Positions 18,904 to 28,299 of a stretch of DNA of 64,000 bases are shown here, piece after piece. The first letter of the stretch is position 1; each line of letters begins with the position of its first letter. The stretch is from positions 1,116,001-1,180,000 of the forward strand of contig NZ_MDGQ01000005.1 in assembly GCF_001747105.1 (NCBI RefSeq), written 5' to 3'. The stretch is from Roseivirga misakiensis (GTDB lineage: Bacteria; Bacteroidota; Bacteroidia; Cytophagales; Cyclobacteriaceae). The translations under genes and the position numbers were made by a program. Under the pieces are notes generated by a model. It saw only the letters and a program-made list of their open reading frames with translations. It ran no database searches and had not been told where the DNA came from.

Positions 18904-20526
18904 ATGAAATTAAGAAGTATTAGAAATATTTTGTCTTTGTGCCTCATGCTAATGTTGGCTCTTTCCAGTCTAAAGGCGCAACAAACAGCACATGTGGTAT
19001 TGGATAGTATCAACTCATCTTATGACGAACATTCGCCAATGCTGAGTCCCGATGGCCAAAGGTTGTACTTTACCAGAGCGGGCCACCCAGCTAACATTGG
19101 TGGAGTGCTCGATCAAGGAGATATTTGGTATGCTCAAAAATCGGGAGATGGTTGGTCAAGACCGGTGCATGCAGGACCTGAGCTTAATCATCCAGGACTA
19201 AATGGTATAGTTGGATTTAGTGCAGATGGTCAACGTCTCTATTTGCTAAACTTCTTTGACAAAACGGCAAGGGCAGGGAGTAAATTGAAAAATGGAATTG
19301 CGGTAGCTAAAAAGTCGGGCAATTCATGGGGAGAACCTGAATTGTTGCCCATAAAATACTTTTCAAATAGCTCAGCGCATATTAGTGCTACAATTTCAAG
19401 AGATGAAAGCGTGCTGATCATGTCTATCATTTCGTATAACACTGAAGGAAACGAAGACTTGTATTACTCTTTAAAAGGCGCAAATGGGGAATGGAGTCAG
19501 CCAAAAGGTTTAGGGGAGAACATCAATACCTATGCTGAAGAATGGACGCCTTATTTGGGGTCAGATAATAAGACATTATACTTTACTTCTAATGGCCATG
19601 AGGGCTTTGGAAGTAGGGACATTTTTGTAACCGAGAAACAGGGGAATTCTTGGGAGTCTTGGTCGGAACCGAAAAACCTCGGCGATGCCATTAATACCAA
19701 AGGTGTAGAACAAGGGTATGCGATACCTTTTAGCGGTACTATAGCCTATTTTTCCTCAACACAGAATAGTGAAGGTTTTGGAGATTTATTCGGTTTCCCG
19801 ATCGATAAGGAAGAACCTGTGATCATCGATGCTCCTGTCGTGGACGAACCTGAGCCACAACCACAAACCGATATCCTTATTGATACGCTTGAGGTGCCTG
19901 TGCCAGATGTGGACATGATTTTCGTTATCAAGGATCAACGAACGTTAGAAGACGTTGATGGAGAGGTGACTTTTGAATATAATGGTATAACAAAAAAAGC
20001 TTCTCCCTCAGATTATGAAACGCTTGTGGATAACCGCATGTTACAAATGAGTTTTGCTCCCGGTACAGAATTGACTGTATCCATAAAAGCAGAAGGTTTT
20101 TTGAACTTTGAAAGAAAGTTTACCGCTAAAAGAGGTACTTCTAGACTACAAGAACTACTTCTCGTTGCCGAAGAAGTAGGTACAAAAGTTGAAATCGAAA
20201 ATGTACTATTTAGAAGGGCTAGCGCCGAGTTTTCAGATGTTGAAACTGCTCAGAAACAGATCGATGAGCTTATCGGTCTTATGAATGCCAACCCAGGAAT
20301 GGCCATTCGATTGGAAGGACACACCGATAATCGTGGTGATGCCAAACTACTCAGGGATTTATCAGAGGCCAGAGTAAAAACGGTAAGAGACTACATGATC
20401 TCTAAAGGGATTTCGGGAAGCAGAATTGAATTTGTAGGCTATGGTGGTGAAAAACCTTTGAATAGTGGTAATTCAGCGGCAGCTCGTGAGATTAACAGAA
20501 GAGTAGAATTTGTGATCATCAAGTAG
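18904..20526 (+). CDS. PD40 beta-propeller protein with C-terminal OmpA domain
   Basis: This 540-aa protein starts at the ATG at 18904 with a signal peptide ending LSSLKAQ. Residues 30-300 contain WD40-like (PD40) repeats such as SPDGQRLYFTRAG, GFSADGQRLYLLN and SDNKTLYFTSNG. A Pro/Glu-rich linker (about 300-325) and a carboxypeptidase-regulatory-like region follow. The C-terminus is an OmpA peptidoglycan-binding domain (RLEGHTDNRGD, LSEARVKTVRDYM, REINRRVEFVI). It probably links the outer membrane to the cell wall, as in PorE/SprE-type or motility-associated proteins of the phylum; the specific role is inferred. Confidence 0.88.
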   Translation: MKLRSIRNILSLCLMLMLALSSLKAQQTAHVVLDSINSSYDEHSPMLSPDGQRLYFTRAGHPANIGGVLDQGDIWYAQKSGDGWSRPVHAGPELNHPGLNGIVGFSADGQRLYLLNFFDKTARAGSKLKNGIAVAKKSGNSWGEPELLPIKYFSNSSAHISATISRDESVLIMSIISYNTEGNEDLYYSLKGANGEWSQPKGLGENINTYAEEWTPYLGSDNKTLYFTSNGHEGFGSRDIFVTEKQGNSWESWSEPKNLGDAINTKGVEQGYAIPFSGTIAYFSSTQNSEGFGDLFGFPIDKEEPVIIDAPVVDEPEPQPQTDILIDTLEVPVPDVDMIFVIKDQRTLEDVDGEVTFEYNGITKKASPSDYETLVDNRMLQMSFAPGTELTVSIKAEGFLNFERKFTAKRGTSRLQELLLVAEEVGTKVEIENVLFRRASAEFSDVETAQKQIDELIGLMNANPGMAIRLEGHTDNRGDAKLLRDLSEARVKTVRDYMISKGISGSRIEFVGYGGEKPLNSGNSAAAREINRRVEFVIIK

Positions 20527-20546
20527 CCTTGGCTACTGATTTTTTT
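20522..20546 (+). terminator. Terminator overlapping two convergent stop codons
   Basis: A 6-bp stem (AGTAGC/GCTACT, loop CTTG) is followed by seven T residues on the plus strand. The OmpA stop codon lies in the left arm and the thioesterase stop codon (minus strand) in the right arm. Confidence 0.75.
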
Positions 20547-20940
20547 CATAGTAATCGATCATATCACTGGTGATTCTAGCAGGACGCAGAGAATCAGCAT
20601 GTAACATACACCACCAAGTACTTGCTTGAACTAAAAGCTCTTGTGTTTCTTCGTTCGTAATTCGCACAAATCGATTTGATTTTGGACCTTGAAACTCATT
20701 GATATGAGTTTGTATGAGTAATTTATCCCCTAGATAAGCTGGTTTTTTGTATTCAATAAAATGATTTAATACAACCCAAACGAAGTTTTCGAGCCATTCT
20801 TCTTTTGCTGCTTTTTCCCAGTGTCCTTTGGCAACGTCTTGAACCCATTGTAAATATTGAACATTGTTGACATGATTTAATTCATCCAAATGTTCTGCTT
20901 TTACAATTAGTCTTTGATGAAAAATCTGGGGTTCGGCCAT
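20533..20940 (-). CDS. Hotdog-fold acyl-CoA thioesterase (4HBT_2)
   Basis: The 135-aa protein is a single hotdog domain. The motif KAEHLDELNHVNNVQYLQWV (residues 14-33) corresponds to the active-site helix of YbgC/FatA-like thioesterases, with an Asp-Glu pair and HVNN. The strand FIEYKKPAYLGDKLLIQTHI follows. It probably hydrolyses acyl-CoA or acyl-ACP thioesters in the cytoplasm. It converges with the OmpA gene and shares its terminator sequence. Confidence 0.85.
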   Translation of the reverse strand: MAEPQIFHQRLIVKAEHLDELNHVNNVQYLQWVQDVAKGHWEKAAKEEWLENFVWVVLNHFIEYKKPAYLGDKLLIQTHINEFQGPKSNRFVRITNEETQELLVQASTWWCMLHADSLRPARITSDMIDYYEKNQ

Positions 20941-20973
20941 GCAGCTATAAGTTTAAATCGGCGGGTAAAAGTA

Positions 20974-21996
20974 TCAATAAATTATGGTGCGCTCTTCTTT
21001 TCTAATGACCAGACCATTAGAATATGTGATCTTCTGAATCCAATTTCCTAGTTCGTCATACTCATAGTAGGTCTTGAAACGGTCGACATAAGTGCCACTT
21101 GAGGTTCTTTTCTCATATTCAACCAAATCGTCATAAAGAAATACCTCTTTGAATCTGGACCTTACTTTACTCGTATCGCCATTATAGAAAAAGCCCCTTA
21201 CGATCATTTTTAATGAATCGTGCGCTATTCTAACATGTTGCTCGCTCGTCTTTCCGTTAAAATTATAGAAGGTCTCTTGTTGAACCGTGGAATCTTGGAA
21301 ATAAGAATAGATGGTTTCAGAAGCCAATTGATTTTCGTGATATTTTGAGGTTTTTGTCTTCCTTTCAAAGCCATCGTATTGATGGATGAAGTAAGTAGAA
21401 TCTACAGGGATATATTTATTGCTTCTTCCATTTCTAGACTGACTTGATGCATCGAAATATTGATCAGAAACTAGATCGTAGTGGTCGTTGTACTTATAAA
21501 CCCAAAATTTACTCAGCCGATCTACTCCACGATATTCTTCTTTTGAAGTAACTTGATAGTGGTCGTTGTACTGCACAACATTTCTGGAATGAATTTGCTC
21601 AGCATATCTATAAACAGTCTCCGTAGCAATCCTTTTTTCATCATTATAGGCGTACTCAAGCTTCTTCACCTTTTCTTTAGGGTCAAAGCGCTCTTGCCGT
21701 GTGATACGGCCGTATTGATCATATGCATTGGATTTTAAGACCTCCTTGTCTTTTACAAAATCGATATGATCCAGTGAATTCCCTTTGAAGAAATAGTGTA
21801 AAATAACATTGTCGGCAACTAGCTCACCACTCGATTTTTGATATTCATATTTTTGAATGTAGTATTCGCTAGGTGAGTTTTTTAGAAGCGTATCTATTTC
21901 CACTGCTTCCAGAAGCTCAGAATGGAAATGGGGCAACCTACTTTGTCCGTACAGGCTAAAAGATGAAAAGAGCATGAAGCCGATTAACCAGCGCAT
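20974..21996 (-). CDS. Secreted protein with YD-like repeats
   Basis: The 340-aa protein has a short signal peptide (LIGFMLFSSFSLYGQ). The rest is built from degenerate repeats of about 25-30 residues with a Y-x-Y-N/D-x core, for example LEYAYNDEKRIATETVYRY, VVQYNDHYQVTSKEEY and VYKYNDHYDLVSDQYF. They resemble RHS/YD repeats but lack the RHS core and any toxin domain. Such proteins bind carbohydrate or form beta-wraps on the surface; the role here is unknown. It has no clear operon partner. Confidence 0.7.
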   Translation of the reverse strand: MRWLIGFMLFSSFSLYGQSRLPHFHSELLEAVEIDTLLKNSPSEYYIQKYEYQKSSGELVADNVILHYFFKGNSLDHIDFVKDKEVLKSNAYDQYGRITRQERFDPKEKVKKLEYAYNDEKRIATETVYRYAEQIHSRNVVQYNDHYQVTSKEEYRGVDRLSKFWVYKYNDHYDLVSDQYFDASSQSRNGRSNKYIPVDSTYFIHQYDGFERKTKTSKYHENQLASETIYSYFQDSTVQQETFYNFNGKTSEQHVRIAHDSLKMIVRGFFYNGDTSKVRSRFKEVFLYDDLVEYEKRTSSGTYVDRFKTYYEYDELGNWIQKITYSNGLVIRKEERTIIY

Positions 21997-22114
21997 GCTC
22001 TAAAATACGGAAATCAAAGTTTATCTAAATGGTAAACTATTATTCTTCAGGTCCAAAAATGGGGGACATAGGCTAAGATAAATGGGTAATCATCTTTACC
22101 CGATGACTCTTGTC

Positions 22115-23815
22115 TTAATAGCCGCTTGCGGTATCGTCTCCTCGGTTATCAGCACCACCTTCAAGTTGTCCATTCGGAAGTACTAAGATGGCGTCTACCC
22201 GGCCGATTTTTCCCACCCGACGAAACTTGTGCCCCATATCCATTAATGGTTGCATACGAGCACTGTCTAAAGCTGACCTTTCTACTTGGATAACATCTGG
22301 TAGCCATTGGTGATGAAACCTCGGTGCCAGCACGGCTTCTTGCATTGTCATATCGAAGTCAACGACGTTTATAATTGTTTGGAAAACGGAGGTAATAATA
22401 GTCGAACCCCCAGGGGTTCCAACAACCATAAATAATTTGTCGTCTTTCGTCACAATGGTTGGTGTCATAGAGCTTAGCATACGCTTTTCTGGAGCGATAG
22501 CATTGGCTTCACCACCCACTAAACCGTAGCTATTTGGTACACCTGGTTTAATGCTAAAGTCGTCCATTTCGTTATTCAGTAGGAAGCCTGCACCGCCCAC
22601 GAACACTTTACTACCCATACCGCCGTTTAGCGTGGTGGTGACAGAAACAGCATTTCCCCAAGGGTCTACCACAGAAAGGTGTGTAGTTTCTTCACTTTCT
22701 TGTGGGGCAGGGGCACCTGCGCTAATTTCGCTACTCGGGGTGGCCTGAGTAGGGTCAAAATCTGACATTCTGTTTTTAGTGTATGACTTATCGATTAATC
22801 CTGCTTGAGGTACTTCAAAGAAATCAGGATCCCCTAAATGTTCCGCACGATCGGCATAGGCTCTTCTTTCTGCTTCTACGATCAGGTGAATGGCTTCGGT
22901 GCTGTGAAAACCCATTTCCGATAGGTTAAAAGGCTCTACAGCGTGCAGTAGTTGCGATAGTGCAATACCACCGCTTGAAGGAGGGGGCATTGAAATAAAG
23001 CCGTAGTCGCGGTACTCACCCGTCACTGGCTTTCTCCACACGGCTTGATATTTTTCTAAGTCTTCCAAGGAAATTAGGCCGTTTCCTCTTTCCATTTCCT
23101 CAACAATCAGCTGTGCAGTTTGTCCTTTATAAAACCCATCTCTCCCTTGATCTCTTATAAGAGTGAGCGTGGCCGCTAATTCAGGAATACTGACCGTATC
23201 TCCCTCTTTCCAGCGTTGGCCTTCTTCTGCTAAAAAGAAATTGGGCTGTACAGTATTGTACTCGATGAAGTTGTTTCGATTTCCATTAAGCCCACTTGCC
23301 TCTTTGGCCGTTAACACCCAGCCATTGGCTGCTAAATCTATTGCGGGTTGTACCAAAGCTTTCCAGTCTAGTTTTCCATACTTTCTATGGGCAGCCTCCA
23401 GACCTGCAACAGTACCAGGCACGCCTGCGGCCAAATGCCCTCTTACACTGGCGCGAGGGATCACCTCTCCGTTTTCATCAAGGTACATATCTCGATCGCC
23501 GGCCAATGGCGCTTTTTCCCTGAAATCTAATGCATCAATGTCTCCATTGGCCATGCGGCTAATCATAAAACCACCGCCGCCAATGTTTCCAGCTGAAGGG
23601 TAAACTACCGCTAGGGCAAGTTGTGTAGCTATAGAAGCGTCAATGGCGTTTCCCCCTTGCTCCATAATTTGTTTACCAACTTCAGATGCCAATGGATGAG
23701 CAGATACTACCATGGCTTTATCGGCAATTAAACCCCTGTTCTCTAAAGAGACTTCAACGGTTTTTTCGCAAGCCAATAATGAGGCTATGATCAATAAGGA
23801 GAATAACTTTTTCAT
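22115..23815 (-). CDS. ggt: Gamma-glutamyltransferase (lipoprotein)
   Basis: This 566-aa Ntn-hydrolase transfers or hydrolyses the gamma-glutamyl group of glutathione. It is made as a proenzyme that cleaves itself before the catalytic threonine, which here is T377 in [20 protein letters not shown]. Substrate-site motifs GNIGGGGF (about 78-85), MPPPSSGG and GTPGGSTI are intact. A lipobox (IIASLLAC, Cys 16) replaces the plain signal peptide of E. coli GGT, so it should be membrane-anchored in the envelope. It begins 24 bp after an S9 peptidase gene on the same strand, and both likely scavenge peptides. Confidence 0.95.
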   Translation of the reverse strand: MKKLFSLLIIASLLACEKTVEVSLENRGLIADKAMVVSAHPLASEVGKQIMEQGGNAIDASIATQLALAVVYPSAGNIGGGGFMISRMANGDIDALDFREKAPLAGDRDMYLDENGEVIPRASVRGHLAAGVPGTVAGLEAAHRKYGKLDWKALVQPAIDLAANGWVLTAKEASGLNGNRNNFIEYNTVQPNFFLAEEGQRWKEGDTVSIPELAATLTLIRDQGRDGFYKGQTAQLIVEEMERGNGLISLEDLEKYQAVWRKPVTGEYRDYGFISMPPPSSGGIALSQLLHAVEPFNLSEMGFHSTEAIHLIVEAERRAYADRAEHLGDPDFFEVPQAGLIDKSYTKNRMSDFDPTQATPSSEISAGAPAPQESEETTHLSVVDPWGNAVSVTTTLNGGMGSKVFVGGAGFLLNNEMDDFSIKPGVPNSYGLVGGEANAIAPEKRMLSSMTPTIVTKDDKLFMVVGTPGGSTIITSVFQTIINVVDFDMTMQEAVLAPRFHHQWLPDVIQVERSALDSARMQPLMDMGHKFRRVGKIGRVDAILVLPNGQLEGGADNRGDDTASGY

Positions 23816-23839
23816 GATAGTATCTGCTTTAATAACTGC

Positions 23840-26230
23840 TTATTTCTTTCCGATCGTTCTATCGAAGAGTTTATAAATCCTTTTGTACTCGTCGGTCCAA
23901 CTGGATGGCGTTGTAAAACCATGGTTTTCAACTGGGTACAATGCCATTTCCCAGTTGTCTTTACCAAGTTCTATCAGTCTTTGAGCTAGCCTCACCACGT
24001 CTTGGAAGTGAACATTTGTATCTACCATACCATGAGCAATGAGTAAGTCACCCTTTAGACCTTCGGCAAAGTAAATAGGGGAGCTTCTTTTGTAGGCGAT
24101 TGGGTCTTCAATAGGTGTATTGAGAATGTTAGAAGTATATCCATGGTTGTAATGCGCCCAATCCGTTACTGATCTTAAAGCGGCTCCTGAATTGATGATA
24201 TCAGGGTGCTGGAACATGGCAAACAACGTAATGAATCCGCCATAAGAACCGCCGTACATTCCAATTCTGCCTGCTTCGACATTATGCTCCTCCATCAGGT
24301 ATTTGGCGCCATCTATTTGGTCAGAAAGGTCTTTTCCTCCCATATGTCGATAAATACCAGTACGCCAATCACGGCCATATCCTGAACTGGCTCTGTAATC
24401 AATGTCTAGTACGGTATAACCCTTGGCCATTAGCATATTATTGAACATGTATTCTCTTTGATAGCTACTCCACCAATAGTGTACATTTTGAAGATATCCC
24501 GCGCCATGAACGAAAATTACGCCTGCACCATTTGGATTCTCAGGCTTGTAAAGTCTGGCGTGCACGTCTGCTCCATCTTCTGCTTTAAAAGTGATGATTT
24601 CGGCTTCATGCCAATCATATTGTTTAAACCCTTCTTGTTGACTATCAGTAATTTTAGTCCATTTTGCACCAGGTTTATTTGGCTGCACATAAAGCTCGGT
24701 TGGTTTGTCTATATAGGAATAAAGGACAGCCAAAGTCTTTTCGTCTGGCGAAAGTGATACATTGTTATTACCGTCTTCTGATGTAATCTGAGTGATTTTA
24801 CCACCCTTAATTGGCATACTATAGAAGTGACGAATACCTGGGTGCTTCATGTTTGCTGTGAAGTACCATTTAGAACCGTCTTTTGACACGCGTGGATTGT
24901 AGACTTCATAATTTCCATCCGTTAACTGCTTCTGAGTTCCCGTTTTGAAGTCATAAATGTAGAGGTGTGAATATCCAGATCGCTCAGATTGGAAGTAAAG
25001 TGTTTCACTATCAGGTAAGAAGCCTACCGCAAATGAACTGATGCCAGGACCTGCAATCCATGCCTCATCTCTTTGTCTATCAATAGTTTTTAGTTCTCCA
25101 GAGGCAGGCATTAGCTGCATAATCCAGCGATCCTTATTATCTCTAGAATCGAAGTTTACTACCGCATACTTTCCGTTTTCAGACCAAATAATATTGTTGG
25201 CTGATACTTGTCGAGGTTTCTTCTCCACTTTTCTGTCAGGGTAGTCCTTTACATAATCAGGCAAATCAGTGATTCCCGGTAGTTTTTCTACATCAACCAT
25301 GTAAAGTGAGTCACCTTCGACACTGTAAATTCCAATTTCGCTATGACCTTGTTCTCCACCGACTTTGCTTCGTGCTCTCAAATCCGTTGTGTACCCTGTT
25401 GTGGTTACATAATTGGGTACAATCGTATTTTTTGCTGGGTTTTTCGGGGCTTTATAAACACTAAAGCTCACGAATTTACCATCAGGAGAGAGCTGTAAGT
25501 TTCTGACGTTATCCAGCTCGACACGGTCTCTTCTGTCGGCAGCCGCTTGAACTTGGTTTCCGAAAGTAGCACCTCTGAAACGGTTTCTGTTTCTAGGTCT
25601 ATTTCTTCTTTCTTTTAGAATAGCTGAAGTTTCAAGTTGGTCTTTTCTCAACCATGCATCTTGATCTTTATTACCACTGTTCCCGTTAGAAGCTCTACTT
25701 CTTGAAGGTCCGTCATCGTTGCTCGAGATCGTGAAGTTGGTAAGTTGTCTCATCAATCCTGTTTTCAGGTTTACAGAAAAGAGGTTGTTATCGGCAATGT
25801 AAGTGACAATGTCATCAGTATGGAACTGCGGATTTGATTCCCTTACATTCGTTCCTGTGATCTGCGTTTCTTTTTTGCCCTTCAACTCCATCATATAGAT
25901 GTCTCCACCCTTGACGTAGATAATCTTAGACTCATCTTTGTTGTAGACATATCGAGAAGGCCAGCCTTCGCTGCGATCATCATCTTTTGTCAATTCTCCT
26001 CCTGATTTACCAACTTTAAAAGTACTGGACGATTCTTCGTCCTTATTTCTCCAGGTAAAGAATATGTTTTTACTGTCTTTTGACCAGCTAACATTTGAAG
26101 GGGAGGTGCCCACAAATTTAGCCTGATCCTGCATGATTTCTTCGACTGTGAGTTCAGTCAGTGGCTTGGTTTGGGCAAAAGAAAATGTTACCCAAAGTAT
26201 GGCGGTTATTGATAAGAGAATTTTGCGCAT
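23840..26230 (-). CDS. S9 family peptidase (DPP-IV/acylaminoacyl-peptidase type)
   Basis: The 796-aa exported serine peptidase has a signal peptide ending TFSFAQ, an N-terminal beta-propeller (about 40-530) with WSKDSKNIFFTW-type blades, and a C-terminal alpha/beta-hydrolase domain. The nucleophile elbow GGSYGG places Ser at 662. Asp 737 (HGMVDTNVH) and His 770 (VENHGF) complete the triad. A run of about 60 basic residues and Asn/Arg (RRNRPRNRNRFR, near 205-220) is an insertion in the propeller. It probably releases dipeptides or acyl peptides in the periplasm. It heads a two-gene unit with ggt. Confidence 0.92.
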   Translation of the reverse strand: MRKILLSITAILWVTFSFAQTKPLTELTVEEIMQDQAKFVGTSPSNVSWSKDSKNIFFTWRNKDEESSSTFKVGKSGGELTKDDDRSEGWPSRYVYNKDESKIIYVKGGDIYMMELKGKKETQITGTNVRESNPQFHTDDIVTYIADNNLFSVNLKTGLMRQLTNFTISSNDDGPSRSRASNGNSGNKDQDAWLRKDQLETSAILKERRNRPRNRNRFRGATFGNQVQAAADRRDRVELDNVRNLQLSPDGKFVSFSVYKAPKNPAKNTIVPNYVTTTGYTTDLRARSKVGGEQGHSEIGIYSVEGDSLYMVDVEKLPGITDLPDYVKDYPDRKVEKKPRQVSANNIIWSENGKYAVVNFDSRDNKDRWIMQLMPASGELKTIDRQRDEAWIAGPGISSFAVGFLPDSETLYFQSERSGYSHLYIYDFKTGTQKQLTDGNYEVYNPRVSKDGSKWYFTANMKHPGIRHFYSMPIKGGKITQITSEDGNNNVSLSPDEKTLAVLYSYIDKPTELYVQPNKPGAKWTKITDSQQEGFKQYDWHEAEIITFKAEDGADVHARLYKPENPNGAGVIFVHGAGYLQNVHYWWSSYQREYMFNNMLMAKGYTVLDIDYRASSGYGRDWRTGIYRHMGGKDLSDQIDGAKYLMEEHNVEAGRIGMYGGSYGGFITLFAMFQHPDIINSGAALRSVTDWAHYNHGYTSNILNTPIEDPIAYKRSSPIYFAEGLKGDLLIAHGMVDTNVHFQDVVRLAQRLIELGKDNWEMALYPVENHGFTTPSSWTDEYKRIYKLFDRTIGKK

Positions 26231-26250
26231 AATTTTCTAAATAGTTTAGC

Positions 26251-26258
26251 CAAACATA
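26251..26258 (-). promoter_or_regulatory. Bacteroidota-type -7 box upstream of the S9 peptidase-ggt unit
   Basis: The minus strand reads TATGTTTG, an exact TAnnTTTG box, 21 bp before the peptidase ATG. A TTG occurs upstream but at 25 bp, longer than usual. Confidence 0.4.
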
Positions 26259-26442
26259 ACTAAAAATGAATGGAGATTAATAGCAATTGGTATGGATGGT
26301 TTTTTCTCCATTTGGGAAAAATGTCAAGACTTTGGGACTTGAAATGAGGGACTGTCCATGAGCATAGTACTTTAAACGTGTTATAGCCATATTTTTCAAC
26401 CGAATGGTGCTGGTACACTTTTAGAATAGGTTCTCGTTGAAT

Positions 26443-26832
26443 ATGAGTCCTATAACTAACAGTTTATTAATAATTGAAGATGAATTAACGACGCGCCGAC
26501 TGCTGACTTATCTCTTGGAGCCTTACTATTTTGTGCATTGTGTGGAAGATGGAATGAAGGCAAAAGCTTGGCTGACGGCTGGTAACAGACCTGACCTTAT
26601 TATTACTGATATCGAGATGCCGATGATGAATGGGTTAGAACTGATAGACTTATTAAAGTCAAAGTCCCGTTTAAGGTCCATTCCAGTAATTGTTATGTCT
26701 AGCTTAAACGAGAAATCAGCTAAAGCACAAAAAGTAATCAGTGGAGTGGGGGTGTTTTTGCAAAAACCGATAGAGCCAAAAGTACTTTTTTGGCGAATCG
26801 AGCAAATGCTAGCACAGACAGTCATCTTATGA
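26443..26832 (+). CDS. Single-domain response regulator
   Basis: A TTG lies two codons upstream, but the ATG at 26443 is the natural start, giving 129 aa. The protein is one CheY-like receiver domain: acidic pair IEDE near residue 11, phospho-acceptor Asp 56 in ITDIEMPMMNG, a Ser at VIVMSS, and Lys in FLQKP. There is no output domain, so it acts by protein contact or in a phosphorelay. Its 3' end overlaps the convergent sigma54 response-regulator gene by six bases. Confidence 0.9.
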   Translation: MSPITNSLLIIEDELTTRRLLTYLLEPYYFVHCVEDGMKAKAWLTAGNRPDLIITDIEMPMMNGLELIDLLKSKSRLRSIPVIVMSSLNEKSAKAQKVISGVGVFLQKPIEPKVLFWRIEQMLAQTVIL

Positions 26833-28188
26833 TTCTTCTTCCATTTCTTTAAGGTACCGATAGATGCTCGATTTACCGATATCTAGCTTATCGGCTACTT
26901 TCAATACGTTATTGTCGTATTTATCGAGAAAGTGTTTAATGATTTTGAAGGTGTAATCTCTCAAGGTCATCTCCTCTAAAAGGAACTGCCCTTCCTTTTG
27001 TAAAGCATTAAAAGTAATATCTTCTTCTTCTATCGAATGATCGTCGCACATAACCGCCGCCAATTCTATGATAGACTTAAGCTCTCGCACATTACCGGGG
27101 AAAGGGTAATTCAGCAATTTATTCTGAGCTTCTTTGCTAATCTTGATTTTCGAGAGCTTGTTTTCCTTGGCGAAGGTGTTTAAAAAATGCTCTGCGATAA
27201 GCAGAATGTCTTTCCCTCTATCCCTGAGCGGTGGGAGTTCTACTTGGATACCCAATAACCTATAGTACAAGTCCTCTCTAAAATTGCCCGCTTTCACCTC
27301 TTCAGCTAGGTTTCTGTGCGTCGCCACAATCACCCGTGTTTCGAACTTAACTACTTCATTACCACCTATGCGAGTCACTTCCCTTTCTTGGAGTGCCCTT
27401 AAAAGTTTGGCTTGAAGGTTAATGTCCATTTCGCCAATTTCATCCAAGAAGATCGTACCTCCATTAGCTTCCTCAAATTTTCCTTTCCTACGGGCTAGTG
27501 CACCAGTAAAAGCCCCTTTTTCGTGACCGAAAAGTTCGCTTTCAATTAAATTTTCAGGAATTGCAGCAATATTAACGGCTACAAAAGGCTTTTTACTTCT
27601 ATCGGAATTGTAGTGAATGGATTTAGCGACAACTTCCTTACCTGTACCGGTTTCTCCGGTGATAGAAACTGTGATATTCGTTTTGACTGCTTTAGTCAAT
27701 AGTTTGAAAATCTTCTGTATTGCTGGACTCTCACCGATGATACTATTATCGAATTCGTATTTCTGACCGATCTCTTCCTTTAACACCGAGATTTCCTCTT
27801 TTAGAGAGTCTTGCTTTTTAGCATTGTTCAAGGTGTTCAGTAAACGATCTTTAGTCTCGTTATCTTTGGTGATATAGTCATATGCACCGTGTTTCAATAA
27901 TTCCACGGCAGTATTTATACTCTCCTGAGATGATACGACAATCACATGAATATCGGGGTTGTACTTTTTTATCGCTTTTAGTATTTCTTCCCCTGTAGTA
28001 TCTGGCAAAGAATAGTCGAGCGTAATGATCGAAGGGTTTTCATGGAGATGATCAAGGCAGTCCTTTCCATTGGTAAAGGTTTTTACCACGTGATCAGGAT
28101 TGAGTTCGGCTACGTACTGAACGAGTTTAAGATAAACTGGATCGTCTTCTACAACAAAGATTTTTACCGGATCAGGGATGTATTCCAT
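26827..28188 (-). CDS. NtrC-family sigma54-dependent response regulator
   Basis: This 453-aa protein has a receiver domain (Asp 58 in LDYSLPDTTG, Lys 108 in YITKD), a short coiled linker (about 122-145), an AAA+ sigma54 activator domain and a Fis-type HTH. Walker A is GETGTGKE (178-185), the sigma54-contact loop is a canonical GAFTGA (225-230), and the HTH reads VADKLDIGKSSIYRYLKEM. No cognate histidine kinase is adjacent. It should activate sigma54 promoters after phosphorylation; targets are unknown. The gene converges on the single-domain receiver gene, with overlapping 3' ends. Confidence 0.93.
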   Translation of the reverse strand: MEYIPDPVKIFVVEDDPVYLKLVQYVAELNPDHVVKTFTNGKDCLDHLHENPSIITLDYSLPDTTGEEILKAIKKYNPDIHVIVVSSQESINTAVELLKHGAYDYITKDNETKDRLLNTLNNAKKQDSLKEEISVLKEEIGQKYEFDNSIIGESPAIQKIFKLLTKAVKTNITVSITGETGTGKEVVAKSIHYNSDRSKKPFVAVNIAAIPENLIESELFGHEKGAFTGALARRKGKFEEANGGTIFLDEIGEMDINLQAKLLRALQEREVTRIGGNEVVKFETRVIVATHRNLAEEVKAGNFREDLYYRLLGIQVELPPLRDRGKDILLIAEHFLNTFAKENKLSKIKISKEAQNKLLNYPFPGNVRELKSIIELAAVMCDDHSIEEEDITFNALQKEGQFLLEEMTLRDYTFKIIKHFLDKYDNNVLKVADKLDIGKSSIYRYLKEMEEES

Positions 28189-28299
28189 GAATAAAAATTG
28201 GTTAAGCTTGGTGAAGATATTAATTATTAGACCGTAATAAAAGCAGTTCTAAAGAAGCCTCAAAAGCAATTTTCTTAAATTCAGCCTAACGAATTCGCC

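Noticed and set aside
20974-21996. RHS/YD polymorphic toxin
   Set aside because: It is only 340 aa, lacks the RHS core signature and a C-terminal toxin domain, and has no immunity gene beside it.
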